This document shows, one piece after another, positions 36,020-46,429 of a DNA stretch of 64,000 nt. Below the pieces are notes generated by a model that did no database searches, was not told where the DNA came from, and worked only from the letters and a program-made list of their open reading frames with translations. This DNA is from Isoetes taiwanensis (Eukaryota > Streptophyta > Lycopodiopsida > Isoetales > Isoetaceae): assembly GCA_021234155.1 (NCBI GenBank), contig JAJEKV010000021.1:15003760-15067759 (forward strand), in the 5' to 3' direction. Both the position numbers and the translations under genes were made by a program. Every line of letters starts with the position of its first letter. Positions within the stretch are counted from its first letter, which is position 1.

Positions 36020-37480
36020 AACGACGACTCCCTTAATGCTCCCCGAGATGTGCCCATGTTTCCACTTCACCGTAAATTTATCCGGTCTCTTTACGGATCC
36101 GACTATCCGAATTCAATATTCTTTCAGTGGGTAGGAAATTCTATCCAACTCCGTAACATGTGTTCCCCGAAGGCAATAATATTCGCTAGCCTTTTCCCCA
36201 GAGTCGGTCGCGAATCGCTCACATGGAAAACTGGATGAATGTCCACATTCTATGGGAAGTTGCAACTTGAAGGCAACATCACTATATTTCTTCAAAATTT
36301 TGTATGACCCCTCAGATTCTTGGGGAGAGCTTGGTTTCTTTCCCCGCAAGCAATGGCAATATTGCTTTTCTTTCAGATTTGAGGGAAGACCTCAATAATT
36401 TTAAGGTACACCATCCGACCTTCGCGGTAACTCCTCGACGGGGTTTCATTAAATTAAGGCTACGCTCTGTCTGATCCTCGGCCTGTCTCATATATGCAAT
36501 TGACATAACCCAAGTGTCACATCCATGCCTTCAAGCATACTTATACAAAGATCGGGCCAGCCCTTCAAAGCCGTTTACGGCTGTGTCCTTCCTCGATTTT
36601 CTCCCAAACATAGCTACAAACGCTAGTTTTTGATGCTCATGGAACCCATTATTGTAAGTAACCTACACCGCAAATAGTCCTCCCATCTCGGATTGCCGAG
36701 AGGGCCACATAGATCTCAAGATATCCCCTCCGTAATCTGATTCACTCTCACCGCTTCATCCGCTTCCTGATGATCTCCACTAGAGAATCAAGAGTGCATT
36801 TCCAATGCAGAATAACTCCACGCCAGAATTCCTGCTGAATTTCTACATCCATCAAGCAATAGCTTTGGGTAATCCAAAAATAGGAAATATATGTTGCATA
36901 TAAGCCTTGGCCACCGCCAAGCCATCAGCATTCTTGTCGAGGTATAAAGCGCGGTATACTTGGCCAACCTATCCACAATGACAAGTATCTCGAGTAAAAG
37001 TGATGCACAAGATGAGGCACTTCACAATGAAATCCATAGAGATTTACTACATCTTCCGCACAAAAGTGTAGGTTGCAATAGTCCCCGAGTCTTGCCTCGA
37101 CCCGCTTTAACCTCACACATAAGTCTCATACAACTTTGTTATATTCCCTCAGACATCCTTTTTTCAAGCTAGCCAATAAAACATTCTCTTCGGTGCCATC
37201 TATATATTTCCATTCACTTCCATGCCCAAAGATAAGGTGCATCATGGAATTCGCTTCAATAATTGCTTTCAAGGTGTCAATATGTGAACATAACACGCCC
37301 CTTTATGATACTGCAGAGTCCATTCCGATATCCCAAGCATCGTGTAATCCTGATGATGCCGTGATACTCAAGATATAGGCATCCAAGTCATATGCTTGCT
37401 TAATATGTGACACCAAAGCAATTTCACATTGAACCATCACATTCACTTCCTAACCCTAGAAAGAGACATTACAATGTGGT
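36020..37480 (-). pseudogene. Gypsy B integrase
   Basis: From high to low coordinates, V-D-R-L-A-K-Y-T-A-L-Y lies near 36,976-36,940, the block after the first catalytic aspartate. F-L-D-Y-P-K near 36,885-36,865 replaces the usual 'FG(L/V)P' box. Q-T-E-R-S-L-N near 36,475-36,455 and K-L-S-P-R near 36,325-36,311 follow, then F-K-L-Q-L-P at about 36,254-36,276, part of the typical 'VAYKLxLP...HPVFHVS' C-terminal block. A zinc-binding region should lie between about 37,050 and 37,450, but its HHCC residues are not legible. The domain integrates element cDNA. Frame shifts occur between all blocks. Confidence 0.75.
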
Positions 37481-37559
37481 TCTTTTTCCCCTGTGAAGAT
37501 GTTCAACATGAAAAATGAAATTGAGAAAGAAAGTCCAACCATATCTGCTTGTCTTGACT

Positions 37560-37870
37560 TACTCGCCCGGCTTTGCAGAATTTCAAAGGCTTGTGATCTA
37601 GATAGACTACAAACTCTCAAGACTTATTAAGTGAGATAATGTTTCCACTTTGAGCGCATGAACCATTGCCAGAATCCCGCCATAGGTGGAATAATTCTTC
37701 TCACAAAGATTGAGTTGGCTTACTTTCATACCTACCACCCTACCATCCCATGAGAACAACACCAATGGCATAACCACATGCACTGTAAATCCTCCATAAG
37801 GTTTACTCATGTCCGAATCAATGTATCAGGCACCGAGGTTAGCAAACCCTTCAAAGATATCCATTGCCCG
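37560..37870 (-). pseudogene. Gypsy B RNase H
   Basis: The minus-strand frame reads D-S-D-M-S-K (about 37,820), then a G-G-F-T-V segment, V-L-F-S-W-D-G-R-V-V-G and Q-L-N-L-C-E-K-N-Y-S-T-Y. I-L-A-M-V-H-A-L-K-V follows to about 37,640. This corresponds to the family pattern 'CDAS..GIGAVL.Q.G.P....SRKL...E.NY.TY.KE.LA.V.ALK.W'. The catalytic glutamate of the KE pair is replaced here (G-G), which may be a read error. It lies directly after RT, as in all gypsy elements. Confidence 0.75.
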
Positions 37871-37949
37871 CCGCCGCTTCACCGGCCCATTGCCATCGAC
37901 ATTAGTTTTCAACAACATAGTTAAAGCAAATGCAATCTTTAGCAACTTC

Positions 37950-38600
37950 CGACAAATCATGATAATCGCTAATCCTTAAAGAAATCCACGAATCCTCGGG
38001 ATACATTTTTTGGCACAGCTAAGACCGAATTGCCTCCGCTTTCTTGGGATCTACAAATACTCCCTTCCAAGCAGCATACAATGTGGCCCAAATATCTCCA
38101 CTGTAAGCCAAAAATTCACACTTCACATTTTTACAACTTATGCCGTCTGAAAGCAGAGTTAACACGTAACGCTAAATGATCTAAATGCTCATCCAAGGTT
38201 TCTGTTTCATATACCGTGATATCATCTAAAATATCAACAAAAGCATCAAGACATCCCGCAAAACCTCATTCATCATTCTCGAAAAAGTAGCAGGAGCATT
38301 CGCTAGTCCAAAAGGCATCACCAAAAACTCAAAATGACCAAAGGTGGTGTCCCAAGGCGCTCTATGTACATCCCACTCCTTCACCCTTAATATCCGGGTG
38401 ATAACCATCACAAGTGAAATCCAACTTGTAGAGAAAAATACTTAGCTCCTCGTTAATCTATCCATGATCTCATCAATCCTAGGCAAGGGGTAAATTCTTA
38501 TTCTTGATCGCGGATCTTATTCATAAGTACTATAATCAATGCACATCCGCATTGATCCGGCCTCCTTTTTCCCCGACTAGAATGACAGAGCACTATAAGG
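37950..38600 (-). pseudogene. Gypsy B reverse transcriptase
   Basis: The best-preserved domain of the window. An M-R-M-C-I-D-Y block lies near 38,560-38,540, L-P-R-I-D-E-I-M-D-R-L near 38,485-38,450, and T-F-G-H-F-E-F-L-V near 38,346-38,320. [12 protein letters not shown] lies near 38,319-38,284, followed by [11 protein letters not shown]. The catalytic Y/F-x-D-D box appears as I-L-D-D-I-T-V-Y at about 38,233-38,210, in a frame shifted from the preceding block. D-E-H-L-D-H-L follows at about 38,200-38,180. The same blocks are recognisable in mirrored form near 50.36-50.55 kb. Confidence 0.9.
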
Positions 38601-39229
38601 ATTGCTAGGGTCTCACAAACCCTTGCTAAATGGAAATTTCATGAACTCAGCTTTTACCTCCTCTCTTGTCTCCAATTATGCATTTTATAAGGGCTACTTA
38701 AACATGTGTTTGGATCACTCTAAATCAACTTTCTATGTTCAATCTCTCATTAGGTGGAAGACTCTCAGCAGCCTCAACACATCCCTAAATCTTCGATATA
38801 AATTGCATCCTCGAACTCTTTTTGGCCTTTTTAATTTCTATGATCACTATCTCATATGACAAAGAGACTCTCAAAAAGCAGGATAATATCTTACTTCAAT
38901 AAAATAGAAGAAAAGCATTGATTGGAAGATTTACGCATCGCATTCTGACTGCTTTACCTATCGACTAAGCTCCCTGCCAAAGGACTCCCCGCTAGTATAT
39001 AGATCTCTACGCCCATCGCGGCTTCCAGCATCACCGGGTGATGTTCCAATCTATTGCAGAGGTTTAACCTGGCCGCGAACCATGTTACCCCAGCACTACA
39101 TCATACCGGCCAACATCTAAGAGGTCAGCCGTTTTCTCGTATCCTTGAATACACAAGGCACCTCTAATGCCTTTTACGATCCTCCACCTCGAATCATTCA
39201 CAAAAGGCCCATCTACCTTGTACTTATTA

Positions 39230-39330
39230 GTCTTACCAAAGGTAGGTGTAGTTCTTCACCAACTTAGAAGATATAAACATGTCAAGAGCCACAATCCAAT
39301 AACACAACTACGCTTTCTACCATGATTTTG
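39230..39330 (-). pseudogene. Gypsy B aspartic protease active-site region
   Basis: The minus strand gives V-V-V-L-L-D-C-G-S across about 39,311-39,285, then a frame slip and K-L-V/E-E-L-H-L-P-L. 'LLD(S/C)GS(T/S)HNFIS..LV..L.LP' is the conserved core of plant gypsy proteases, which cleave the polyprotein in the virus-like particle. Its position between the zinc knuckle and RT agrees. Confidence 0.75.
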
Positions 39331-39499
39331 CCTAAGAATCTAATACAACTGGCCCAGCCAGAAATATATCCATGATGTCCTTTGCTTAAGGGGCTTATCC
39401 AACAAGGCACAACTCTTCCATGGCAAATACGACACCTGCCTTAGATTCCAATACTTCTTCTGCTTCCTTTCTACCACGTGCTATTTTCTCATATCACTT

Positions 39500-40600
39500 T
39501 CTTGTTCCCGTGTGTGGGTCATAGAGCATTCACGACTAATGTGCCCAGTTCTACATCTATAAAAATACTCCTTCCTCGACTAATTTGATTTCCTAGAGTC
39601 CGCTTTACGCTTCTTAGACTCTCTCCACTCAAGCAGATTTAGACTTAGGGTCAGCTCTTTACTTTTCGCATTCCTTTTTTCTTCTTGAAAACCTCGCTTC
39701 TTTTCTTTGAGAACTTTCTGATCGCCCTCTTTAAAGGACCGATCCTCTTTTCCAAGCCGACGAAAGAACATCGCTAAGTTCTCTCAAAATCCTCTGCTTC
39801 AACCCGACATTCCGCTTTGCATAAACACGATGGTAATCACTTGAAAGCAAATCAACCTCACAGCCTCTGGCCAAGTCTCCAACCCTCGTGGATATAACCC
39901 GCACCTTATTGATATAAGCACCGAGAGAACTCCGTTCAAGCATAGCATCAAGAATCCTCAAGCATCACGCAGCATCATGCCGAAGCATACCCTCAATAAA
40001 GTATCGAATCAGACCAGTATTCCTACCTCTTTCTTCCTATAGTAGGAATTATTCCACAACTTATGTAGCGGCCCCATTTTGTGCTCGTGCGTGACCGGCA
40101 AGAATAAACAATCGCTACTTATCACCTTTATCGTAGCCTGGCCCTGCTTATCAACCGCCATGGCCTCTCAAGAAGCAGTTTTCCCATCCTAACCGATCTT
40201 TGTGCGCCCCAGATCATGGATGTCCTCCTCCTGCTCCGCTAATCCGGAACTCTTCGTTGTTCCGCCTACGCTAAAGACTAGCCTGTACATCCGTCCACTA
40301 CCACAACGCCGACTTCTTCTCCACGTGACTTCCTAGGCCATTCGTATGCTAGGTTGGCCCCCAAAACAGCCTCATAGCAAATTGAAAGATCCACATGCCT
40401 TTGAGGCTCTCGGCCAAGCATTAATTCCAAATAAATCCTCGCCTCCCCACTCTGGCTCAAGATGGTCTCCGTGTTCTTCTGCTCTCTGCGACAACGTAAA
40501 TGCCTAGCCTCAGACGCCGTGCTCCTCTCCATAGGAGTCAGTCTCGCTACAAGATAAAGGCCAAGAATTAGTCTCCGGCCAAGGCTCCATCTCAAATTTA
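39500..40600 (-). pseudogene. Gypsy B gag with zinc knuckle
   Basis: The zinc knuckle reads C-R-T-G-H-I-S-R-E-C at 39,555-39,526. A second cysteine expected two residues upstream is phenylalanine, and the C-to-H spacing is one residue short, so CCHC is degraded. Upstream (about 39,580-39,770) is a lysine/glutamate/arginine-rich basic segment, typical of the C-terminal part of gag. The frames at 39,730-39,960 and 40,278-40,595 lie where the gag capsid core should be, just after the primer-binding site, but no capsid motif is certain. Gag forms the particle that packages element RNA. Confidence 0.65.
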
Positions 40601-40624
40601 CTCAAGGTCCAAGCCGTTAAATCT

Positions 40625-40637
40625 AGGCTCGATACCA
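40625..40637 (-). other. Gypsy B primer-binding site, initiator tRNA-Met type
   Basis: TGGTATCGAGCCT on the minus strand lies a few bases inside the 5' LTR border. TGGTATC plus (A/G)GAGCC matches the complement of the initiator tRNA-Met 3' end used by many gypsy elements. Confidence 0.85.
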
Positions 40638-42027
40638 TCATATGAACCAAAATTTCAGTACCAAAATTTCCAATTTGTATTCACATCAAACCATCGAGTA
40701 TTACGTGAATAAGTACCGCTTCTCCTCCACGCAGGCTATATACATGAAAAGCCATGCATACATAACAAGATGATAAACATAAGATAACTATACATTATCA
40801 TCAGATGCCCCACCATCATTATAGCTTCCACAAGTCAACAATGTGTTAGTAACATGCATAAGAGTTATCCAAAGATGTCAACACGGCACACCGACGCAAC
40901 AGAAGGACACACATATGGAATCCACCACATGCACTATAGCATCTCGCTGCATACACCCCTACCATGGTTCAGAGACAAAGACGTCAGTTTCCAGAACCTC
41001 CCCGCTACCGGTGGATCCAAAGGTAAGTGAGAAACTACGTGCATCATAAGAATTTAGGGAACATCTGGCCAGTTTGCCATGCACCCCATCACCGCCCCAC
41101 ACCTCGTGACTCCGGGTTTCACCTCACCGGCCACCAACAGCTCTTAACTAAACGAATTCCACTCGCCTCCTCATATGCATTGTGCTTAACTCCCTGAATA
41201 AGCACGCGACAGGCCTTGTCCCAAAGATCCTAAGATACTTCACAATGGAGCACGCCCAGAACTCCGAACAAAACTACTATGGCCTCGCTGACAAATACAT
41301 GACCTCGCCCCATACCAAGGCCATATCCTTGTCTCACCACTATTAAACGAGTCTTTAGGAACATTTTACTTGCCGCTATGTTCTAACAAGAAATATTATC
41401 AAGAAGCTTAGAGGTTGCTACAGGCTTAAGTAGTTTGTTTCGCTTACCGCAAGACCCATATCAGCTTCCTATGCATAACAAATAAATCCATCGCCATCCA
41501 AGCTGCTCTCCACTTGCCAAGTAGTACATACGTACCTGCTTAGAAACCGGCAACAAGGAGGCCCTTATGCTTTCCAGCATCGTTCAAGAATCCCTGCAAC
41601 CCCATGATGCCTCAAGATGCAGTTTTGTATTATTTACAGGAATTATTCTTCGAATCCGTCTTCCTTCCCAAGACAAATTCCGTTATGGCTAAGCATCCTT
41701 CCAGATGAAGGCTTACCACTAATTCCCCACTCCACCAATCAATGTGGTTTCTTCCACAGTAACCTAAACACTTAAATGCCCGTGCTTCCTCCTTGTCCCT
41801 TTTTCTAATAGCCTTTCAAACAAGGCCCACCCTACCACAGAAATCTCAGCCCTTCTTCAGAAAGCAATCTCAAATTTTCCCTCTGTGAATGTCAGCCAAT
41901 CTCTTAATCTAGCTCGCCAGCGTGGCCTTTGCCATCGGCTTACCACCCAAAGGGTCGTAGGTTTGCCTGGATAGCGTGTCCTACCGCCGCCAAGGCCTCT
42001 CAGCGTCACAAGCATAAAGAATGTGGC

Positions 42028-43068
42028 GGCATCCCCTCATTTAAGAGGAGGTTAACTTCCTTGAGGGGATTATGGAATAAACCTCGAGGCCGGAGGCCGA
42101 GTGGCTATTTCCCATGATCCTCGAGAGGAGGGTTGACTCCCTTAAACCTAGGTCCCAGCACCCTGCCTAACCCGGCTAATGCAAAAAGAAGGATGATCCT
42201 ACTGGTAAATCTTAAGTCATAACTACTTACGAGCTAAAAGAGGATGATCCCTATGAATAATGCACAATGTGAACTTTTTGTGTGGATCACCTCGCTCAAA
42301 AAGACGTAAGAAAGAATGCTCAAATTTACTAGGAGTTTGCCAGAGACCTTTACCAATGGCCGGTATATAGCCTATATCATCCATTCGCATAAACACTTGC
42401 CCCGTTATGTCATTATCGCGCCTCGCTCTTAACGTACCAACAATCTCCACCCGCAAAATTTATCTCAAGTAAAACGAAACTTAAAACAGAACATCTTCCG
42501 ACCGATGTGGCGATGTGCGAACCGGTAACCGGATGTATCCGACAAAAGATTGAAAATCCTAATGTATGAAGAGAAATCAGTGGGACCCAAGAATCAAGAT
42601 CATGGATTTATACCTTTAGGTCAGCAGTAAATAAGCATCTCAAGAGACACTTAATCGGCAAGAACAAAAATTCTCGAGGCGTGAGATTTGGAAGTTTTTG
42701 TGCTTAACGGTATTGTACGTCGTTTACAAAAGTCGACCGAAGTTTCCATCCCGTATTCGCTGCGGCAAAAGTTGATGGACATATACAAACACCGCTATGG
42801 CAAAGATATATACCGCGATCCGCCGCCAGCTAAATACAAGCAACGGGCGATGGCGGTACAATCACGCTATGGTAAAGGCACACCTCATCCAAGCGCAGTT
42901 TTATGGCTTAAAGGCATATTCTTCCTACAAGGAATATCCCGTGGTAGATTATTAGGATAATCCATAGGATATTGGCCGAAGAGGAATACCGGGAGGTTAC
43001 ATGAAATAACCTGCTAGATCCACCCGTTGTGAATCCGCTCGACCTTAGAATTTGCAAGGACTCCAGTT
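42028..43068. mobile_element. Sequence of about 1.04 kb inside gypsy B 5' LTR, unidentified
   Basis: Both LTR copies read GGCATCCCC and later TGGGTGCTCACCC. In the 3' LTR these are separated by only seven bases, in the 5' LTR by about 1.04 kb. The extra block starts with a GC-rich imperfect hairpin (about 42,060-42,125) and holds a plus-strand frame at 42,688-42,960 (90 codons, basic, no recognised domain). No terminal inverted repeats, poly(A) or clear target duplication are visible, so the class is unknown. The block is also present in the mirrored arm (about 46,780-47,600), so it was in the molecule read. The alternative, a deletion from the 3' LTR, cannot be excluded. Confidence 0.6.
42060..42125. 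repeat. GC-rich imperfect hairpin
   Basis: GGGGATTATGG-AATA...CCTCGAGGCC on the left pairs imperfectly with GGCCGAGTGGCTATTTCCC ATGATCC on the right. The mirrored counterpart lies at about 47,512-47,590 with ATCATGGGAAATA and TTTCCCATAATCCCC both legible. Confidence 0.6.
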
Positions 43069-43463
43069 TATGGGTGCTCACCCTTTAAAAGGTCAATGGT
43101 TTTTAAACCATTACTATGCCCTTTTTACACAATGGTCATTTAACCCTTTATAACAATGTTATAACTTTAAGAGTTATTTGACCCTAAGGCCCAATGGTAA
43201 TTTACCATCCTAACCATTCAAGCATTGCCCTTTACATTATATTCATAACGTATTTAGAGCAACCACGCAACTAAATCTATCATCCATAAATAGTTGCGCC
43301 CCTAGTTCAGACTTGGTGCAATTCATACTTAGGCTAGAGAACAACATGCGACCATTACACATCTATGGCCCAAATACCATAGAACATTTCATTATGCCCA
43401 AACATTAGCATGCATGCAAAATATCCAACAATGGTCTGTAAAATATTTAGGCATAACAACTTT

Positions 43464-45059
43464 AATGACAAATAAAGTGGATAGTGATCAGATTTTATCT
43501 CCTCATCTCTATGCCTTGTATACAGTGAGAAAGTAGGAATGAGATCAAGGCTTGCATAAGATGACATATACAATCAATTCAGAAGGTGCTTAACCAGCCA
43601 AATGCATGATGCAAGGTAACTAATCTAAACAATAAACAAATGCATGAAAATAATTACATAAGATAAGATAGACAATGAATTGTAAAGGTAACTAATCTGA
43701 GCAGTCTTTATTGAAATCCAAGTGTATGCATAGCAAGTGTTTAATGTATTAAATTTACGTAATCCAACTAAATACCTTAAGTTAACTTACGCTTGTACTT
43801 ATGCCCGGCAACGCCGGGGCAATCATTACTAGTTTGCTTAACATCAAAATGTTTTGTAATCCACCCGTTTCCACATTTTCTAATCCTTTAATGTTTTTGG
43901 ATTTCATTGAATCACAAGGACGTATCTTTTTCTTTAAAAGAAACCAGTGCCATTTTTAGCTGTCCAAAGGTCTAAGACATTTGCTATATGCACTGAAAAA
44001 CAATAGTCAAAAAGCTATGGTCAATCTATAACAAAAAACTTTTGTATTACATATTTATGATGTCATCTTACATCCTTTCTTATACTCAACAGTCAAAGCA
44101 CATCCCAAATTTTAATGTTCAGACCTAGTTGTGATATTTTCCTTTGGGATCAAAGCACGTTGTAGTAGATCACTTGGCGTGTCCCCCCATCCCCCCCTTT
44201 TGTGGTGCACGGCTGGCACCAAATTGTGCCGTGAGTGTAATGATTGCCAAGAATATTATTTAAGTGCCAAAAATAGTATAACAACTGCCAAATTTAGTTT
44301 CGGTGACTCAATTCAAATTCCAAGCAAACAAATGGGAAGGATTTATTATGGCTGACCTCAGTCGTTATTCAGCGATATGAGTCTTTTCCTACCTAAAGAT
44401 ATTGGATCTTTGCATTAGAAAGAAATCAGAATAAGTTTTCTCCTTATTTTCAGATTTCTTCATGTTCTAATTTCTTTGAGCTGTGGATATTTATGCGAGA
44501 ATCACACAGCGATTTTGAGCTAGTTATGGCAAGCAAATTTTGAATCCTTTGATGCTCTTTGTACGAGTTTACCAGCGAAGAACCATGCATTAAAAAAATA
44601 ATGGGTTCTTGGGGTTCCTTCGACTGGCGTGGAATTTATCAAAGGTTTTCCAATGTTATTTCCTCCATGATTCTTTGGTCATGGGTTCATTACCTTACTT
44701 GTTTTATTGTCATAGCAAAATAGGCTTGCCTTTGTACTTCATACCTATTGATTTATTAATATCAAGGCGTTTTAATTCTCCTCTCTCTTCTTTTTTCCCC
44801 GATTTGCAAATCCCTCCCTCCTTTTTTCTTTTCCCGGCTTGAAATGTTCATCTGTGGTGACAATATATTTGATATTGATGCACATATTACACGTGGTGCC
44901 AACATGGTACATGAGTGCTAGCAGTTCATATGATGCCAACTTGGGTGCATATTGTCGGGATGATCATGTATGATGGCAGCATATGGTTATCTTATAATGC
45001 AAATTGTGTTGCCAAATGTGTGGTCTTATTTCAATTCACTCGCGGATGCATGGATTAAT
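43464..45059. other. AT-rich flank between gypsy B and the turn point
   Basis: No gene is recognisable. Short frames at 44,131-44,355 and 44,609-44,842 have no motif. A C-run near 44,184-44,199 and pyrimidine-rich stretches near 44,780-44,830 are the only low-complexity features. The segment is mirrored at 45,094-46,429. Confidence 0.5.
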
Positions 45060-45093
45060 GGGTTCTTCTTCTTCTTCGCCAAGAGAAGAACCC
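45060..45093. other. Fold-back apex (hairpin turn)
   Basis: GGGTTCTTCT at 45,060-45,069 is the exact reverse complement of AGAAGAACCC at 45,084-45,093, leaving a 14-base TTC-rich loop. Outward, GGATGCATGGATTAAT pairs with ACCAATCCATGCATC, TGTGGTCTTATTTCA with GAAATAAAGACCACA, and GATCATGTATGATGG with CCATCATACATGATC. Confidence 0.95.
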
Positions 45094-46429
45094 GACCAAT
45101 CCATGCATCAGAGAGAGATGAAATAAAGACCACACGGCGCTGGCTGGTTTACCGACCATAAAATGCACCGTAGCACCATCATACATGATCGTAATATGCA
45201 CCAAGTTAAGCATCATGAACAGAGATTATATATGTTGACACCGTACAATATATTGCATCACATTTCAAACATTGTTCACCACAGATAACATTCAACTGAG
45301 GAGAGGAAGACTGAAATTCTGAAACGAAAGGTAAATTTTAAATGCTCTTATTAACTTTAAATCAATAGGTATAATGCGATTATAGCTTCTTTGCTATGAC
45401 AATAAACAAGTAAAAACAATAATTTCATGCATCTGAAATACATGGAGAAAACAACATTAGCTGCACGATGTTCCGCGCCGGGTATCTTAACGGCCAGAAG
45501 CGCGATATGGTTGAAACTCGAGTCAAAACTGCCCGGCGTCATAATAACTCAAAATAGATGTGAACATCGCGACGATTCAAAACCAGAACATGAAAATGCG
45601 AAAATAGCGCTGCTCATTTCTTTGCAATGCGGCATCCATCAGGCCAGGAAAACTGCCATTGCTGACCAGTGCGCGGCACGGAAATAGCGCTCATAATCGC
45701 TTCCCGTGACGCCCCGGAGATTGGTGAGTCGCAGGTTATTTTGGCGCGCTTAAGCAATATTTAGCAATCATTACACTCGCGACTTTAATTGAGTCGCGAC
45801 GATGCCTGAGGATGAGGATTACGCTGAAATCGATCTACTACAGCGTCAGCACGATCCCCAGGGAAAAATGCAACTGGTACGGGCTGATGGAAATTTGAGG
45901 ATGTTAGCACCCGGCACGGTGACCGAAAGGATGGCAAAGACCTGACCATCGCTAAGCCAATAACAATGCAAAAGTTTTCTTTGAGCTATTGTTTAGGTCA
46001 TGTAACAATGTGGGCGGGCGACGTAACGGCATTTCTTTGAAAGATAGACTGTGGTGAAAACGACAGAACCAGAAAAATGAAGCAGTGGATACAAACTGTT
46101 ACGATGTTAGCTAAACAGCTAATGTTGCCCGGCGTTAGCATAAGCGCCTGGCGTAGATAGCAAAACCATTTGAACCCAGTGCATAAATTTATACATTAAA
46201 CGCTATGCGCTCACTTGAATTTCGGCGCTGCTCAGGTAATTGCCTGATAGGTATTATCATGACACTGTTAAAATTTATTGATTTGAATTGATTACGCTGC
46301 ATCGTACATTTAACTGGTTAAGCTGACATCGAAATAAATCTTATGCCGAAGCGATCATTTCATTTGAGCAACACAGGCATGAAGATGAGGAGATCTGATC
46401 GCCTATCGCACATTTGTCATTAAAAATGA

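Larger units (their letters stand above)
34139..43458 (-). mobile_element. Ty3/gypsy retrotransposon B, full length with long LTRs
   Basis: Two direct copies of a long repeat (34,139-35,946 and about 40,641-43,458) flank an internal region of about 4.7 kb. On the minus strand the order is 5' LTR, tRNA-iMet primer-binding site, gag with zinc knuckle, protease (LDCGS), RT, RNase H, integrase, polypurine tract and 3' LTR, the Ty3/gypsy order. LTRs start TGTTATGCCTA. Long identical LTR blocks (for example 35,600-35,690 against 43,120-43,210) indicate a young insertion; most differences are small indels that may be read errors. The compact internal region suits chromovirus-like elements, but no chromodomain can be confirmed. 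The 5' LTR carries about 1 kb of extra sequence. Confidence 0.9.
40641..43458 (-). repeat. Gypsy B 5' LTR, with about 1 kb of extra sequence
   Basis: It matches the 3' LTR at both ends and across all landmarks, and starts TGTTATGCCTA at 43,458 on the minus strand. Length is about 2.8 kb against 1.8 kb for the other copy, the excess being one block at about 42,028-43,068. Confidence 0.9.
21030..45069 (+). repeat. Left arm of the fold-back (inverted repeat)
   Basis: This 24-kb segment recurs as its own reverse complement at 45,084-64,000. It holds the 3' part of the LINE, the AT-rich block, the tandem duplication and minisatellite, the ARM-like locus and all of gypsy B. The left limit is extrapolated from the last clear anchor pair (21,360-21,425 with about 63,690-63,745) and the constant scale; the true arm may continue past the window's right edge. 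Confidence 0.9.

Noticed and set aside
36020-36160. Chromodomain at the gypsy B integrase C-terminus
   Set aside because: Some V-K-W-K-like residues appear in shifted frames, but the aromatic cage and spacing cannot be read.
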